Positions 1 through 8,160 of a stretch of 14,088 nt of DNA are shown here, piece by piece; position 1 is the stretch's first letter, and each line of letters starts with the position of its first letter. Location of the stretch: assembly GCA_028565635.1 (NCBI GenBank), contig JAOXYB010034318.1:1-14088 (forward strand), in the 5' to 3' direction. The notes under the pieces were generated by a model that was given only the letters and a program-made list of their open reading frames with translations, was not told the origin of the DNA and searched no databases. A program made the translations under genes and the position numbers. This DNA is from Phoronis ovalis (lineage: Eukaryota; Phoronida; Phoronidae).

Positions 1-430
1 AACTAAAGTTATCAACCAATCAGCGCCTACTGTTTACAAAATAACGGTTAAAAATTAAGGTCATGAAAAATTACCTTAGACCTAGATAATAACATGTGAC
101 CTGTGACGTCAATAACTATACACTAATGCCCTCTAACGAAATTCATTCAAAAGGGCGTGAGCTTTGCCCTTTGATCTAAATGATGATAACATGTGATCTA
201 TGACGTCAATAACTATACACTAAGGAAATTTATACAAAAGATCGTGACCTTTGCCCTTTGATCTGTGACGTCATTTGGTAGCGCCGGTCGTGACCTTTGC
301 CCATTGATCTAAATGATGATAAAATGTGATCTGTGACGTCAATAACTATACACTAATGCCCTCTAACGAAATTTATACAAAAGCTCGTGACCTTTAACCT
401 TTGACCTGTGACGTCATTTGGTAGCACCGT
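1..430. repeat. Degenerate tandem repeat rich in TGACGTCA and TGACCT-like half-sites
   Basis: Two blocks recur in imperfect form. One runs aaatgatgataa, atgtgatctgtgacgtcaat, aactatacacta, ctctaacgaaatt; it restarts near 178 and 310, about 132 bases apart, with a partial copy before it. The other runs gtgacctttgccctttgatct followed by gtgacgtcatttggtagc. The perfect 8-base palindrome TGACGTCA occurs at 104, 201, 266, 334 and 409. Between these sites lie TGACCT-like hexamers separated by one base, best at 388-407 (tgacctttaacctttgacct). On the minus strand this reads as three AGGTCA-type half-sites in DR1 spacing. Such repeats are common in some invertebrate genomes. Any binding by CREB/ATF or nuclear receptors is inference from motif shape only. 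Confidence 0.75.
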
Positions 431-603
431 CTACCGGAATACGCTCAATGGTCCCCCTTCCTACTCATAAATGACAACAATAAAAATCAGAAAAATAAGT
501 CCGGAGCAACAAAATGTTCACCTCCTTAGGAGGTTACGCATTTAGGGTTACATATTTCGATAAAAGATACAACAAGGTACCTTATTTGATTAACTGTGCG
601 CGT

Positions 604-726
604 TTATGGTATCGAAATCGATCGAAACCGCCCCTGAAAACAGCCAACCTTTTGAACAAACTTCGTCTCGAAGTTCGAGTAAATTTGTTCCATAATTCCA
701 TTTCCTGGTTTAGTAGAATCACCCAT
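604..726 (-). CDS. Short open frame, possible first exon, unrecognised
   Basis: On the minus strand an ATG at 726 opens a 40-codon frame ending at a TAA at 604-606. It begins MGDSTKPGNGIMEQ and continues IYSNFETKFVQK. The frame is open for about 20 more codons upstream of the ATG. A possible splice donor, AAG followed by GTTGGC, lies just after the FVQK segment, so the first 26 residues could be a short exon. The residue mix is more protein-like than that of the overlapping plus-strand frame, but I recognise no domain, see no partner exon nearby, and the length is within what chance gives. It is listed as a weak candidate only. Confidence 0.15.
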   Translation of the reverse strand: MGDSTKPGNGIMEQIYSNFETKFVQKVGCFQGRFRSISIP

Positions 727-759
727 TTCAACTTGTTTTGCAATTTGTCCTGATTTATG

Positions 760-1788
760 GTTTACATTTATAAGTATCTTATTTCAAGGAATTTTCTAAG
801 ACTTGGATGAGTCACAATAGTGTGTTCGTAACAATAAATATTACATCAACTAATTTGGCAAGTCCGGAAGCGTTGACTCAGCTTTTTGAGCATTCTCTAT
901 AAAAGTTAATGTTGGAGAATTCATAACAGTACAGACAGAGTTTTCTGGTAAATTCAAGACATGGCTTCTACTTTGGATAAATGTGGTATTTGAAAGGATA
1001 GGTTATATCAAGGAAAGGTTTTATTTTATTTAAGAGCCTGTGTTTCAGAACAGATGATACTGAAATCTGTGACTAAAGAAACATTGTTTTTTTCTTTGCT
1101 TGTTGTAATAAGTAACATGTCCAATGAAGAAACAACCAAGAATAATTTTTAAGTCACTTGTATTTGCTTCAGAATTGCCCATTTCCATTGCACCCCAAAA
1201 GCAGGATTTTAAAACAAAAAGTAGACAATAAAATGCCAAGTTAAAAGTACATTTTGTTCCAATACCAGTCCCTTTTTAAGAAGATGATTCATATGTTTTA
1301 TAATACTTTGTAGGTCAGACCACTAAAAATAATGAAATCTCGGCAACAAATTTAGTTCCCTCATTTTCAAAAGACTTTAAACATTGTCAAAACCTGAAAA
1401 TGCTGTTCACTGTTTTTAAAGGGTTCAAAATGGGTGTGGCATGATAACAGCAAAATTAACAGGCCCTTGTTTGATCCTGCTCTTCACACTCAGTCACATC
1501 AACTGTGTTTATTTCAATTTGCTTATAGAGGTGTGAACAAATCTTGTTATATTAACAAAAACAGCAGCTATTCTGTGAATTGCTGTTATAGGGATAATTG
1601 AGTTCTGCTGAATTAAATGCTGATACACGCTGTGCGTGATGAGAATAACAAACCACAGATTGATAAACAGATGAACCTGGACATGATGAAACAGAGGCTG
1701 TTGCCTCTCGCGAGCAGGATAAAAACTCAGAACGCATTTATCTTTGCTTGTAGTGATGCATGTTAGCTATTGCAAAAGCAATATATAA
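760..1788. other. AT-rich stretch with no recognised feature
   Basis: About 1 kb without a supportable gene or a clear repeat. Short frames on the minus strand at 1045-1239 and 1552-1737 have low-complexity or serine- and cysteine-rich translations and no motif. The 1550-1790 part lies just downstream of the pseudogene on the minus strand and could be its former 3' flank. Confidence 0.5.
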
Positions 1789-1957
1789 TTAAAAGTTACA
1801 ATACAATGAATTACAAATCTTCATGGAAACTAATTCCAGTATAATTTGTGATAATTGAATCACTGTACAAATAATATATCTATAAAGATGACATAGACAA
1901 TCTATTAACCTTTGTACAACAAAAACTACGCAGTATTGAACATTCAGATAACCCGCA

Positions 1958-2196
1958 AATGTGCACTGTTTCGGGAATTCTTGGATTAGTGTTATGTATT
2001 TAATCTTCCGCTTGAATGTTTCTCCATCACATAACTTTAAATCTTCACAAATATTTTTTAATTGCTTTAGAGAAAATTTTCGCTTTATGTTTTCTGCAAA
2101 TTTCACACAAATCACGGCCTTTCCAATTACTGGATGTGAAACAGTTATGGCAGAAGCTGCCTCAGCAACCGGTTTGTCTGCATGTACTTTTTCTAG
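1958..2196 (-). pseudogene. SAP-like C-terminal segment of the pseudogene
   Basis: The frame is open from 2196 (just after a TAG at 2197-2199) to a stop near 1789. Its first 80 codons look protein-coding. They include SHPVIGKA, then FSLKQLKNICEDLKLCDGE, then FKRKIKYITLIQEF and PKQC. The Ser-Leu-xx-Leu-Lys-x-Ile-Cys pattern, then Arg-Lys and Tyr-Ile-x-Leu-Ile, fits a SAP-like helix-extended-helix at the C-terminus of the zinc-finger family. After about 1958 the translation turns into Cys-, Ile- and Tyr-rich residues typical of AT-rich noncoding DNA. A run of T then AG lies just upstream on the minus strand, so a splice acceptor is possible, but a continuous decayed copy explains the data as well. 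An acyl-CoA ligase C-terminal domain was considered and fits worse. Confidence 0.6.
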
Positions 2197-2542
2197 CTAA
2201 TGCTAAAAAAAAATTAATTTGAGTAAAGTTTCAATACTCTACAGCTGAAAAACATATTTGGATCAATCAGCACAAAATTCAAATAATTTTTTTTTCCAGC
2301 AGTATCAGCATCTAGTTTTTTTACCTGTAATATGAATAAGGAGATGCTCTAAGTACAATTTTTGTTTGTCAGGAAATCTGGTAGATTTTTTTTAATTTCC
2401 AAAGGCCCAGCCATGAGGAAACACGTCTAAAGAGTGACTGTTTGAACTCCTACAATCACTTAAATTTGGCTTAATAAATGCCACAGTTTTATCTACTTTT
2501 TCAACATACGTCTTCGTAGCATAATCACAAAGTGGCTCACTT

Positions 2543-2671
2543 TCAACCCTGAGTACATTTTGCAAAATTTAAGTGATTCTGGAGTCTTCTGTGTGATGTG
2601 AAATGTTTAATGCAGCCAGGGGTAGGACATGGCAGACAATGTGTTGATGTACGTGCAGCAACAGATTTGCA
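2543..2671 (-). pseudogene. Zinc-finger segment of the pseudogene
   Basis: This minus-strand frame, open from 2671 to a TGA at 2543-2545, contains CPTPGC, then IKHFTSHRRLQN, then HLNFAKC. The spacing is Cys-x4-Cys-x12-His-x5-Cys, with the Phe and Leu placed as in the hydrophobic core of C2H2 fingers. The last ligand is Cys where classical fingers have His; the homologues I recall have GKH here, so it could be a mutation or a C2HC variant. The frame stops directly after the finger, and the expected continuation is found in another frame, which is the clearest sign of decay. Confidence 0.7.
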
Positions 2672-2769
2672 TCACTTTCACTAAGTTGGTTTCTAGAATC
2701 TACATTTTGTTTCACACGATGCTGAGTGCCAAAAAATAGTAGATTTGCTCCTGCAATTGTAAGTCATTG

Positions 2770-3430
2770 TGATTTATGAAACTGCACGAAAAAATATTAG
2801 TAAACAACAGCATTTCTAAGAATTACTGAATTTAAAGTCATTGTTCAGTGGAAAAACATCAAATAGTGATTTCGCATTTTAATAGTTTATATGTAGCTTC
2901 TGATTCTGAATGATGTGGAATAACTTGTGCGTTAGAGCAAAGCATTTCTTAGAAGAAAAATTATGGCGGGCCTATAATGTATGATGGTTTACACTGCAAG
3001 TAATTTAAACTTTCTGTAAAGTTTATAAACATAGAAAGCCATAAGTGTCATATGGTATATATGCTAAAAACTGGATTCACCCAAGTATTTTGGTGAACAA
3101 AATGTTCATGGGGTTTTAATTGGAAACTACTATATTAGTAATAATGTTATTCGTCTATACCTATTCATAGTGAATTTTGCATAAAAAGACACCTTTTCCC
3201 TGAACTAAAGACGTGAAAATAAAATGATACAACACGATTAAAACACAATAAATTGATGCTATTTTCTAACATCAGATACAAAATTATATGATTGTCCTTT
3301 CGTGACCGTAACGGTAAACGCATTTACGAACCAAGCACACCTATCAAACTAGATAGCCTTTTAACAAAAGCATAGCATTGCTGCAATTTTCCCTATTACA
3401 GTCTGAAGAAATCCACCGGTTAGTTTGGTA
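2770..3430. other. AT-rich stretch with no recognised feature
   Basis: No open frame of note and no clear repeat. The N-terminal portion expected upstream of the zinc-finger pseudogene on the minus strand could not be found here. Confidence 0.5.
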
Positions 3431-3450
3431 ATACCTTCTCGAGAAGGTAT
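3431..3450. repeat. Perfect 20-base palindrome
   Basis: The sequence ataccttctcgagaaggtat is identical to its reverse complement and is centred on a CTCGAG core. Its right half leads directly into a 39-base segment that is repeated near 9838, so it may mark the end of a dispersed element. Confidence 0.85.
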
Positions 3451-3481
3451 AGAACATTAACGGATGGAGTTATTCAGACTT
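3443..3481 (+). repeat. Dispersed repeat fragment, copy 1
   Basis: The stretch from gaaggtatagaacatt to gttattcagact matches 9838-9877 with a handful of substitutions or small indels. The similarity is in the same orientation and stops abruptly after ttattcagact in both places. Confidence 0.55.
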
Positions 3482-4952
3482 CCCTTTATTGACACTAGAT
3501 ATATGTGTGTGAATGTCCTAATTTGTAATCAAATTATGGCTAGATTAGATATAGATAACAAGAAAGTTCTTTAAAAACACAGGTACTCGAAGCGTTTTGT
3601 AATAGACATTCCACTGTATGATATACTGTATGAGCACCAAGGCTGTATACATAAAATAAGTTGTGCATTATTTTTAATTATTTGTACACGGGTGTTTTAC
3701 GGAAATCCAGTTGTAAATGTTATTGTATATTACTAATTAGCCCCGGTCAGGGATATTAGTTGTACAAGTATTGGCTGTTCGAAAAGTAGATGCAACCGCA
3801 ATTTTAAACGGTTAATTACTGGTTATAGAATAACACAGCTAGTATAAAGAAATACATTAAAAAAAATATACCCTGGGAAGTATACATTGTAATAGCTGCT
3901 AAAAGATTGCCGATAGTGAAATCTAATTTATACACTCCAATATACTATCATCTGGACTGGCAGATAATGTGCAACCTTTGACATCAACTGCACAAATACA
4001 AGGTGAGGAAGCCCAGTGCGAAGCAAATAATTTATATTAAAGTTGCTACCGAGATCGGGGCCAAAAATGTGCATGATTGGAGTGAGATCTAGCGTAAAAG
4101 CCTTATCCATTTGTGTTTTTCCAATCAAAACAACAATATTCATACTTTTGTCCTAGCTTAATTATTAATTATAATCTAATTAAGATTCAGTAAATTCCCT
4201 TTAAAAGCATACAATTACGCTAATCTCTCACAGAGTACCATATTCATAAGAGAAGTCAAACATCCCAGCACAATGGAGCAAAAGAGGAAATATTGTGTCC
4301 TTATGCCAAATAACTATATGGCAAATCGAGTACAACCTGTTTATAATATAATAGGTATTATTTTTGAGGTTGAAAGTGTTGTATTATATTCTTGCTGAAG
4401 TTTATTTTTGTGATTCGTGAAAAGGCAATTTTATTTCCTTTAAACTGTGGTCACTACAGGGCACCACCCTATTTTCCCCTCAAAATCCTATCAGAACAGT
4501 TATCTCTGAAGTCATTTTATCACATAAACAGTACAAGACAATAATTTTATTTTATGTTTGCAGCAGAGATGAAACTAGTAATGCATTTTCAAGTAACGCA
4601 ATTTTCATCAAATTTGGACATAAAACATTCTTCAGCAATAGCTTCGAAATCGAAGGTTCTGTTATCAACATAGACTTATTGTTCACCATTAGAGGAACCA
4701 TACATGAAACTCTTCACCCACAATTTCTTCGACCAATGCAGAAATTTCACGCCGGTGCCCTTTTGATCTATTTATGTCTCACAGTGCTTCAAAATGTAGT
4801 TCTCAAATATTTGCAAATTCCATGACTCAAATATTTATTAATTCTTATCCAATTAATTCATCTTCCCACAGAAAGAGTAAGTAACAAAATAACCACCAAT
4901 ATCCTGACAATTATCCTGGCATGCAGGAGAAATAGCAGCTCATCATGACATA
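3482..4952. other. AT-rich stretch with no recognised feature
   Basis: About 1.5 kb with no supportable gene. A minus-strand frame at 3928-4143 is open for 71 codons, but it has no motif I recognise and the alternative frames are equally uninformative. Small inverted motifs, such as cttcgaaatcgaag near 4643, are too short to interpret. Confidence 0.45.
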
Positions 4953-5329
4953 GTCCTGCAAGCATGAGCCTACTACGGACCGTTTATTATTAGGCTTGTC
5001 CATAGGGTCCTGCCCACCTCATATCTCAAACCAGCCGAAGTTTGAAAGCAGTTACTTTCTTAATTAAATAAATGAATTCCACACAAATTTTTGCTTCCTT
5101 GACTATTCCGTTTCTTATACTACCGTATCTATATAACTTAATCAAAGATTCAATAACACGTCAGCATAAAAACAAAAATGCACACTTGAAGTTCGTTCAT
5201 CCATTGTATGGATGTTATGCTATTGCGCATGCGTGAAGGCTACTAGAACTTCGGCTGGTTGAGATACGAGGTGTCAGGACACTACGGACAAGCCGTAGGC
5301 TGTCCACAGTAGGGTGATGCTTGCAGGAC
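4953..5329. mobile_element. Miniature inverted-repeat element with long arms and TA flanks
   Basis: The left arm, 4953-5042 (starting gtcctgcaagcat, ending ccagccgaagtt), is the reverse complement of the right arm, 5247-5329 (starting aacttcggctgg, ending atgcttgcaggac), with scattered mismatches and a few gaps. Both outer ends abut a TA dinucleotide, at 4951-4952 and 5330-5331, as expected for a TA target-site duplication of the Tc1/mariner type. The 204-base interior has no coding frame, so the element would have been moved in trans. It contains a small hairpin at 5198-5214 and a CGCATGCG palindrome at 5226-5233. Arm similarity is direct observation; the superfamily is inference from the TA alone. 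Confidence 0.8.
5224..5235. promoter_or_regulatory. NRF-1-like motif TGCGCATGCGTG inside the element
   Basis: The 12-mer resembles the palindromic NRF-1 consensus (pattern YGCGCAYGCGCR) with a change near the end. It lies about 12 bases inside the right arm of the inverted-repeat element. Whether it is ever bound is unknown; a CpG-bearing palindrome can be fortuitous. Confidence 0.25.
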
Positions 5330-5331
5330 TA

Positions 5332-5715
5332 ATTATAACATTGATTACGGGTCCATAGGGGAGACTGCTGCAAGCAAATACTGTTATTTTTTTCTCAGCA
5401 GAGCATAAGTCGGAAACCTACAGTAATAAGAATCTGCAGTTATATGCTGGAAACAGTTGTATTGCACTGATAAGATCATGTTGCCATACTTGCCTCTTCT
5501 CCTCCTGTACGCTCGCAGGAACTTCATGACACTATTGGAAATAATTCTATAGAGGATTAATATTCCCGAACCATGCATATGTTTATCCTTTCTAGTACCA
5601 TGGCTCATTGTCCGCCATTTATATTAAGTATCCTGTAGTGATCAGAGAACATACAGCCTTAACATTTCACGAAGAGGTTTTACTCCTTTTTTCTAATTCG
5701 TGAATATTATAGTCA
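5332..5715. other. Stretch with no supported gene
   Basis: Between the inverted-repeat element and the poly-G run. Two overlapping minus-strand frames exist around 5384-5608. One reads HEVPASVQEEKRQVWQHDL for part of its length, which looks somewhat protein-like, but it is under 40 codons and bounded by stops. I recognise no domain in either frame. Confidence 0.4.
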
Positions 5716-5727
5716 GGGGGGGGGGGG
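5716..5727. repeat. Run of 12 G
   Basis: An uninterrupted G12 homopolymer after agtca and before aaacatccg. A second run, G13, occurs at 12522-12534. Long G runs are rare in AT-rich DNA and are prone to length error. Confidence 0.9.
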
Positions 5728-5786
5728 AAACATCCGATAAATGTTATCGTACTCATTTGAGCGTGATGAGGTGGTGATTGCCCTGC

Positions 5787-6005
5787 TCTCCGAGGGCTCT
5801 CTGGTCCGACAGCTCGCTGGTCCGATACTACCACTATTTTCTTACTGTAATTAGATTTAAATAATGTATTAAATTATGTAAGAATAAATAAGTAACCCAG
5901 TATGGGCCGAAAAACTTAGTCATTTTTTTGTAGTTATTGACGCAATTTGGGTTCTCTGGTCCAAAGGCTCATTAATTAAAAAAACTCGCTGGTCCGAAGG
6001 CTCAT
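5787..6005. repeat. GGTCCGA-type 16-base repeats in two blocks
   Basis: Block one (5787-5827) has units built on ctggtccga with cagctcg spacing, following a degenerate unit ctccgagggctct. Block two (5955-6005) has ctggtccaaaggctcatt, then after an A-rich gap ctggtccgaaggctcatt. The two blocks are in the same orientation and are separated by about 125 bases of AT-rich sequence. The core is the same as in the tidy four-unit array at 11785-11848, so both belong to one dispersed short-tandem family. Confidence 0.75.
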
Positions 6006-6359
6006 TGCTTCGAAACCTAGCTCATCGTTATAAACAATACTGCACATTAAAAGCTACAAAATTTATTGTATCGTTAGTTATGTTTTACATTTTGGATTCC
6101 TTATCGTTAAATTAAATGTTATAATTTCGAAAAAGTAATTAAATACATATTCTGAATACATATTTTGTAAAGTGTTACGCTCTGTTCTATCCAATTCATT
6201 GAATAAACATGATAAGCCGGCTTAATAGTTTCAGATATTTTCAGATTATCTTCCGTGTGAACATATTGGTGTCGCACCGTCAAAACGGCTTATTCCCACC
6301 ATGAGTGAGTAAATCGGACACGTATGTTTCCCCAACTATAATATTCTCTGAAGTATATT
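6006..6359. other. AT-rich stretch with no recognised feature
   Basis: No coding frame or repeat is visible between the GGTCCGA blocks and the hAT-like fragment. Confidence 0.45.
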
Positions 6360-6528
6360 CAGGGCCGTTAGACTCTTTTTCAAAAGGGGGGTGCGTTTGT
6401 AGTATATTATATGTCTAGGACCAGGACGTACTGACGGAGGCAGTTCGCACGCCGTGAGGCAGCATGCGGGGGAGGGTCAACCAGGGGTGTCCCCTTCCGT
6501 AATCGGCGTTGGGTCCAGGGACTGTTTT
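6360..6528 (+). mobile_element. GC-rich fragment starting like a hAT transposon end
   Basis: The segment starts CAGGGCCGTTAGACTC, followed by ttttcaaaaggggggtgcg. This resembles the terminal CAGGGgCGnA...GGGGGG pattern of many non-autonomous hAT elements as I recall them. It continues as a markedly G+C-rich block (gcatgcgggggagggtcaa, aggggtgtccccttcc, gggtccaggg), unlike its AT-rich surroundings. No matching inverted end (CCCCTG type) or 8-base duplication was found, so it is probably truncated or has decayed. The minus strand has a frame of about 40 codons here with no known motif. Confidence 0.4.
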
Positions 6529-6699
6529 AAAATGTGTTACTCAAAGAATTTTGGTTTATAAATAGAAAACGAGGCATCAAACTAATTGTAATGGTATCAC
6601 CTGTGTAAAAGATCGCCTAACTTCATATTTTAATTTTGTATCAAATTAGAACAATTTGGCTACTTTGTCCCCTCTGACCCCATGGCCTTAGATTGCTTA

Positions 6700-6960
6700 A
6701 TGAGTTCATGGTGACCTTTATGTTACACAAAAAATGAAGTTTTTGTAAGTTTCGTGCTATTCGAAGATTTTAATTTTTGACCTCAATTTCATCTCAGCTG
6801 TAAATTACAGCTTAACTTCATTTTAAACTTTTCATTGAATTTAAAGAATATCTTTTGACCCTGCAATGACCATAAGGCCCTTAGATGACCTTTAAATGAT
6901 ATGAAAACATCATTATTTGGAAGTTTCTAAATGACCTTTTGACTTTAAGGTCACTTTATC
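6700..6960. repeat. Stretch with recurrent TGACCT/AGGTCA motifs
   Basis: TGACCT or close variants occur near 6712, 6778, 6857, 6888 and 6932. The last pairs with an inverted AAGGTCA at 6947-6953, giving an everted TGACCTT...AAGGTCA pair. The stretch looks like an old, diverged member of the TGACCT-rich repeats at the left edge of the window. There is no regular period. Confidence 0.35.
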
Positions 6961-7016
6961 CTATCTTGGAGATGTAGCATGTCAACCCACAAGATTGTAA
7001 CACCAATAATTGTTGT

Positions 7017-7037
7017 AATTCAAGTTGTTCTTGAATT
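7017..7037. repeat. Short hairpin, 8-base arms
   Basis: AATTCAAG, a 5-base loop TTGTT, then CTTGAATT: perfect arms. It sits in plain AT-rich DNA with no gene end to terminate. Confidence 0.6.
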
Positions 7038-7920
7038 GCAGCCTCTTGCCTGTAGTAACTTGTTGAAAACCTGCTAAAAATGAAAATCTGATGTTTTGAA
7101 CCCAAAAAGAAATTTAAGAAATAATGTAACCTGATATCGAAATTTGACGTATTAACCTCAACCAGTTGACTCCTTAGTTGTATAAACCTGCTGTGCGAAC
7201 TAACTAATCACGGAATTTGCTGAATAAACATATTTTTAAATAAAATTAAAATGTAAACATTTTGTTATAACAAAAATGGTAAAGTGTGGTGCATGTCGTG
7301 TCCTGCATGTCACAAAACTACTGCATGTATATAAGAAGAATTGTTTCAAAAAAAACTATAAGAGATGAAAAGTTCAAGTCTATGGTAAGATGGACGTGAC
7401 ATAAATTAACGTTTTGACTCTTGAAAGATGCTTTCACTGATCCACTGGAGGCCCATCTTTCCAGTAATTAAAATAATGGCACATAAAAAATTGTGAGTTG
7501 TATGGATCTTAAACACTACAAGGCCATCTCAGGTTTACAAGGGTTTCTGTTATCAATAATTAATTATAATAAGATACTTGAATTTCAAAACTTGAAAAGC
7601 AGTGTAAACATGTCGAGACACGAGATTACTGGGGAAACTGCCTTTATCTCACTTAACTGGCAAAGACAACCTAGCTCAAATTATTTATTAGCATTGGTAA
7701 TGAGTTGCTGATAAGATTAAACTGAAATATCGGGTGTTCCATGTTCAATTTATTATTCAGTCTATGATATCTGCTCAGTGTGAATTAATTTTACTGCTAA
7801 AGTGTACAAAAGAGTATTTTCCAGGGAGTACAGGAAACATTTGTGAAACAGTTATTATGGTTATTAACTCAAGTCATTAAGGTAAAGAGAAAAGAAAATA
7901 TGATTTATTATAATAATATT
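7038..7920. other. AT-rich stretch with no supported gene
   Basis: No recognisable exon. The heptamer TGCATGT appears three times at 7290, 7304 and 7322. An 8-base inverted pair gaaagatg/catctttc (7423-7430 with 7454-7461) could form a stem with a 23-base loop. It does not match the histone mRNA stem-loop. A plus-strand frame at 7493-7711 has no motif. Confidence 0.4.
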
Positions 7921-8160
7921 TGAGGGCTATAGGGGAGTTTTCGCGAGCAGTAAGCATTGGGGTCCGTTAAGTCGGAGCAGCGACCGTTTTCTTTTGGCGG
8001 CCATTTTTTTTAACTAACTTGGCCCGAGGCATTTTTTTGGCTTTTTTTGTTTCTGTTTTTTTTTAACACTTACCGCCGAGTTTTTTTTTGGCGGCCCTTT
8101 ATGCCTGTTAAGTGCGAGCAGCGAGCATGCATTGTCAAATTTTTAAGTGCGAGCAGTGCA
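7920..8160. repeat. GCGAGCAG / GGCGGCC / poly-T composite repeat
   Basis: The motif TTAAGTGCGAGCAG occurs at 8108-8121 and 8143-8156 and in a variant (ttaagtcggagcag) at 7967-7980. A shorter cgcgagcag lies at 7942-7950. GGCGGCC followed by a T-rich run occurs at 7996-8002 and 8090-8096, with several T7-T9 runs between. The block is locally G+C-richer than its flanks, apart from the T runs, and has no open frame. It appears to be a decayed dispersed repeat; I cannot assign a class. Confidence 0.55.

Larger units (their letters stand above)
1958..2763 (-). pseudogene. Broken C2H2/C2HC zinc-finger protein with SAP-like tail
   Basis: Reading the minus strand from 2763 downward, pieces of one protein appear in order in several frames. 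A zinc finger (2543-2671) is followed, in another frame, by a helix-like segment reading EPLCDYATKTYVEKVDKTV. Next come a HGWAFGN motif at about 2395-2415, a TAA at 2392-2394, and in the same frame KKSTRFPDKQKLYLE (about 2350-2391). After a further frame change comes GKKLDADTAGKK, and finally a SAP-like segment at 1958-2196. From memory, invertebrate genomes (molluscs, cnidarians) carry multi-copy proteins with this order: finger, tyrosine-containing helix, GWAL motif, RFxxxQKxYL block and a C-terminal LKxICExL segment. Function in that family is unknown to me; DNA binding is inferred from the finger. In-frame stops at 2569-2571 and 2392-2394, plus at least two frame changes, argue for a dead copy rather than exons. 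The N-terminal portion was not found. The family match is by eye. Confidence 0.65.

Noticed and set aside
1958-2196. C-terminal domain of an AMP-binding acyl-CoA ligase
   Set aside because: VAEAA followed by HPVIGKAV first suggested it, but the PxxxxGK catalytic motif is missing. The LKQLKNICEDL segment fits the SAP-like tail, and the zinc finger just upstream supports the other family.
2308-2400. piggyBac-type Cys-rich C-terminus (GKKTRC, YCWKK)
   Set aside because: The cysteines arise only when reading past a frame change. The alternative frame continues the zinc-finger family block, and no DDE region is nearby.
3928-4143. 71-residue minus-strand frame
   Set aside because: No motif, no clear splice sites in agreement with it, and a length expected by chance over 14 kb.
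5384-5608. Minus-strand frame with an Arg-rich segment (RAYRRRRGKYG)
   Set aside because: Low motif content; an overlapping frame (VQEEKRQVWQHDL) looks equally plausible, and neither exceeds chance.
7423-7461. Histone-type mRNA 3' stem-loop
   Set aside because: The stem is 8 bases with a 23-base loop and does not match the short conserved histone hairpin, and no histone frame is present.
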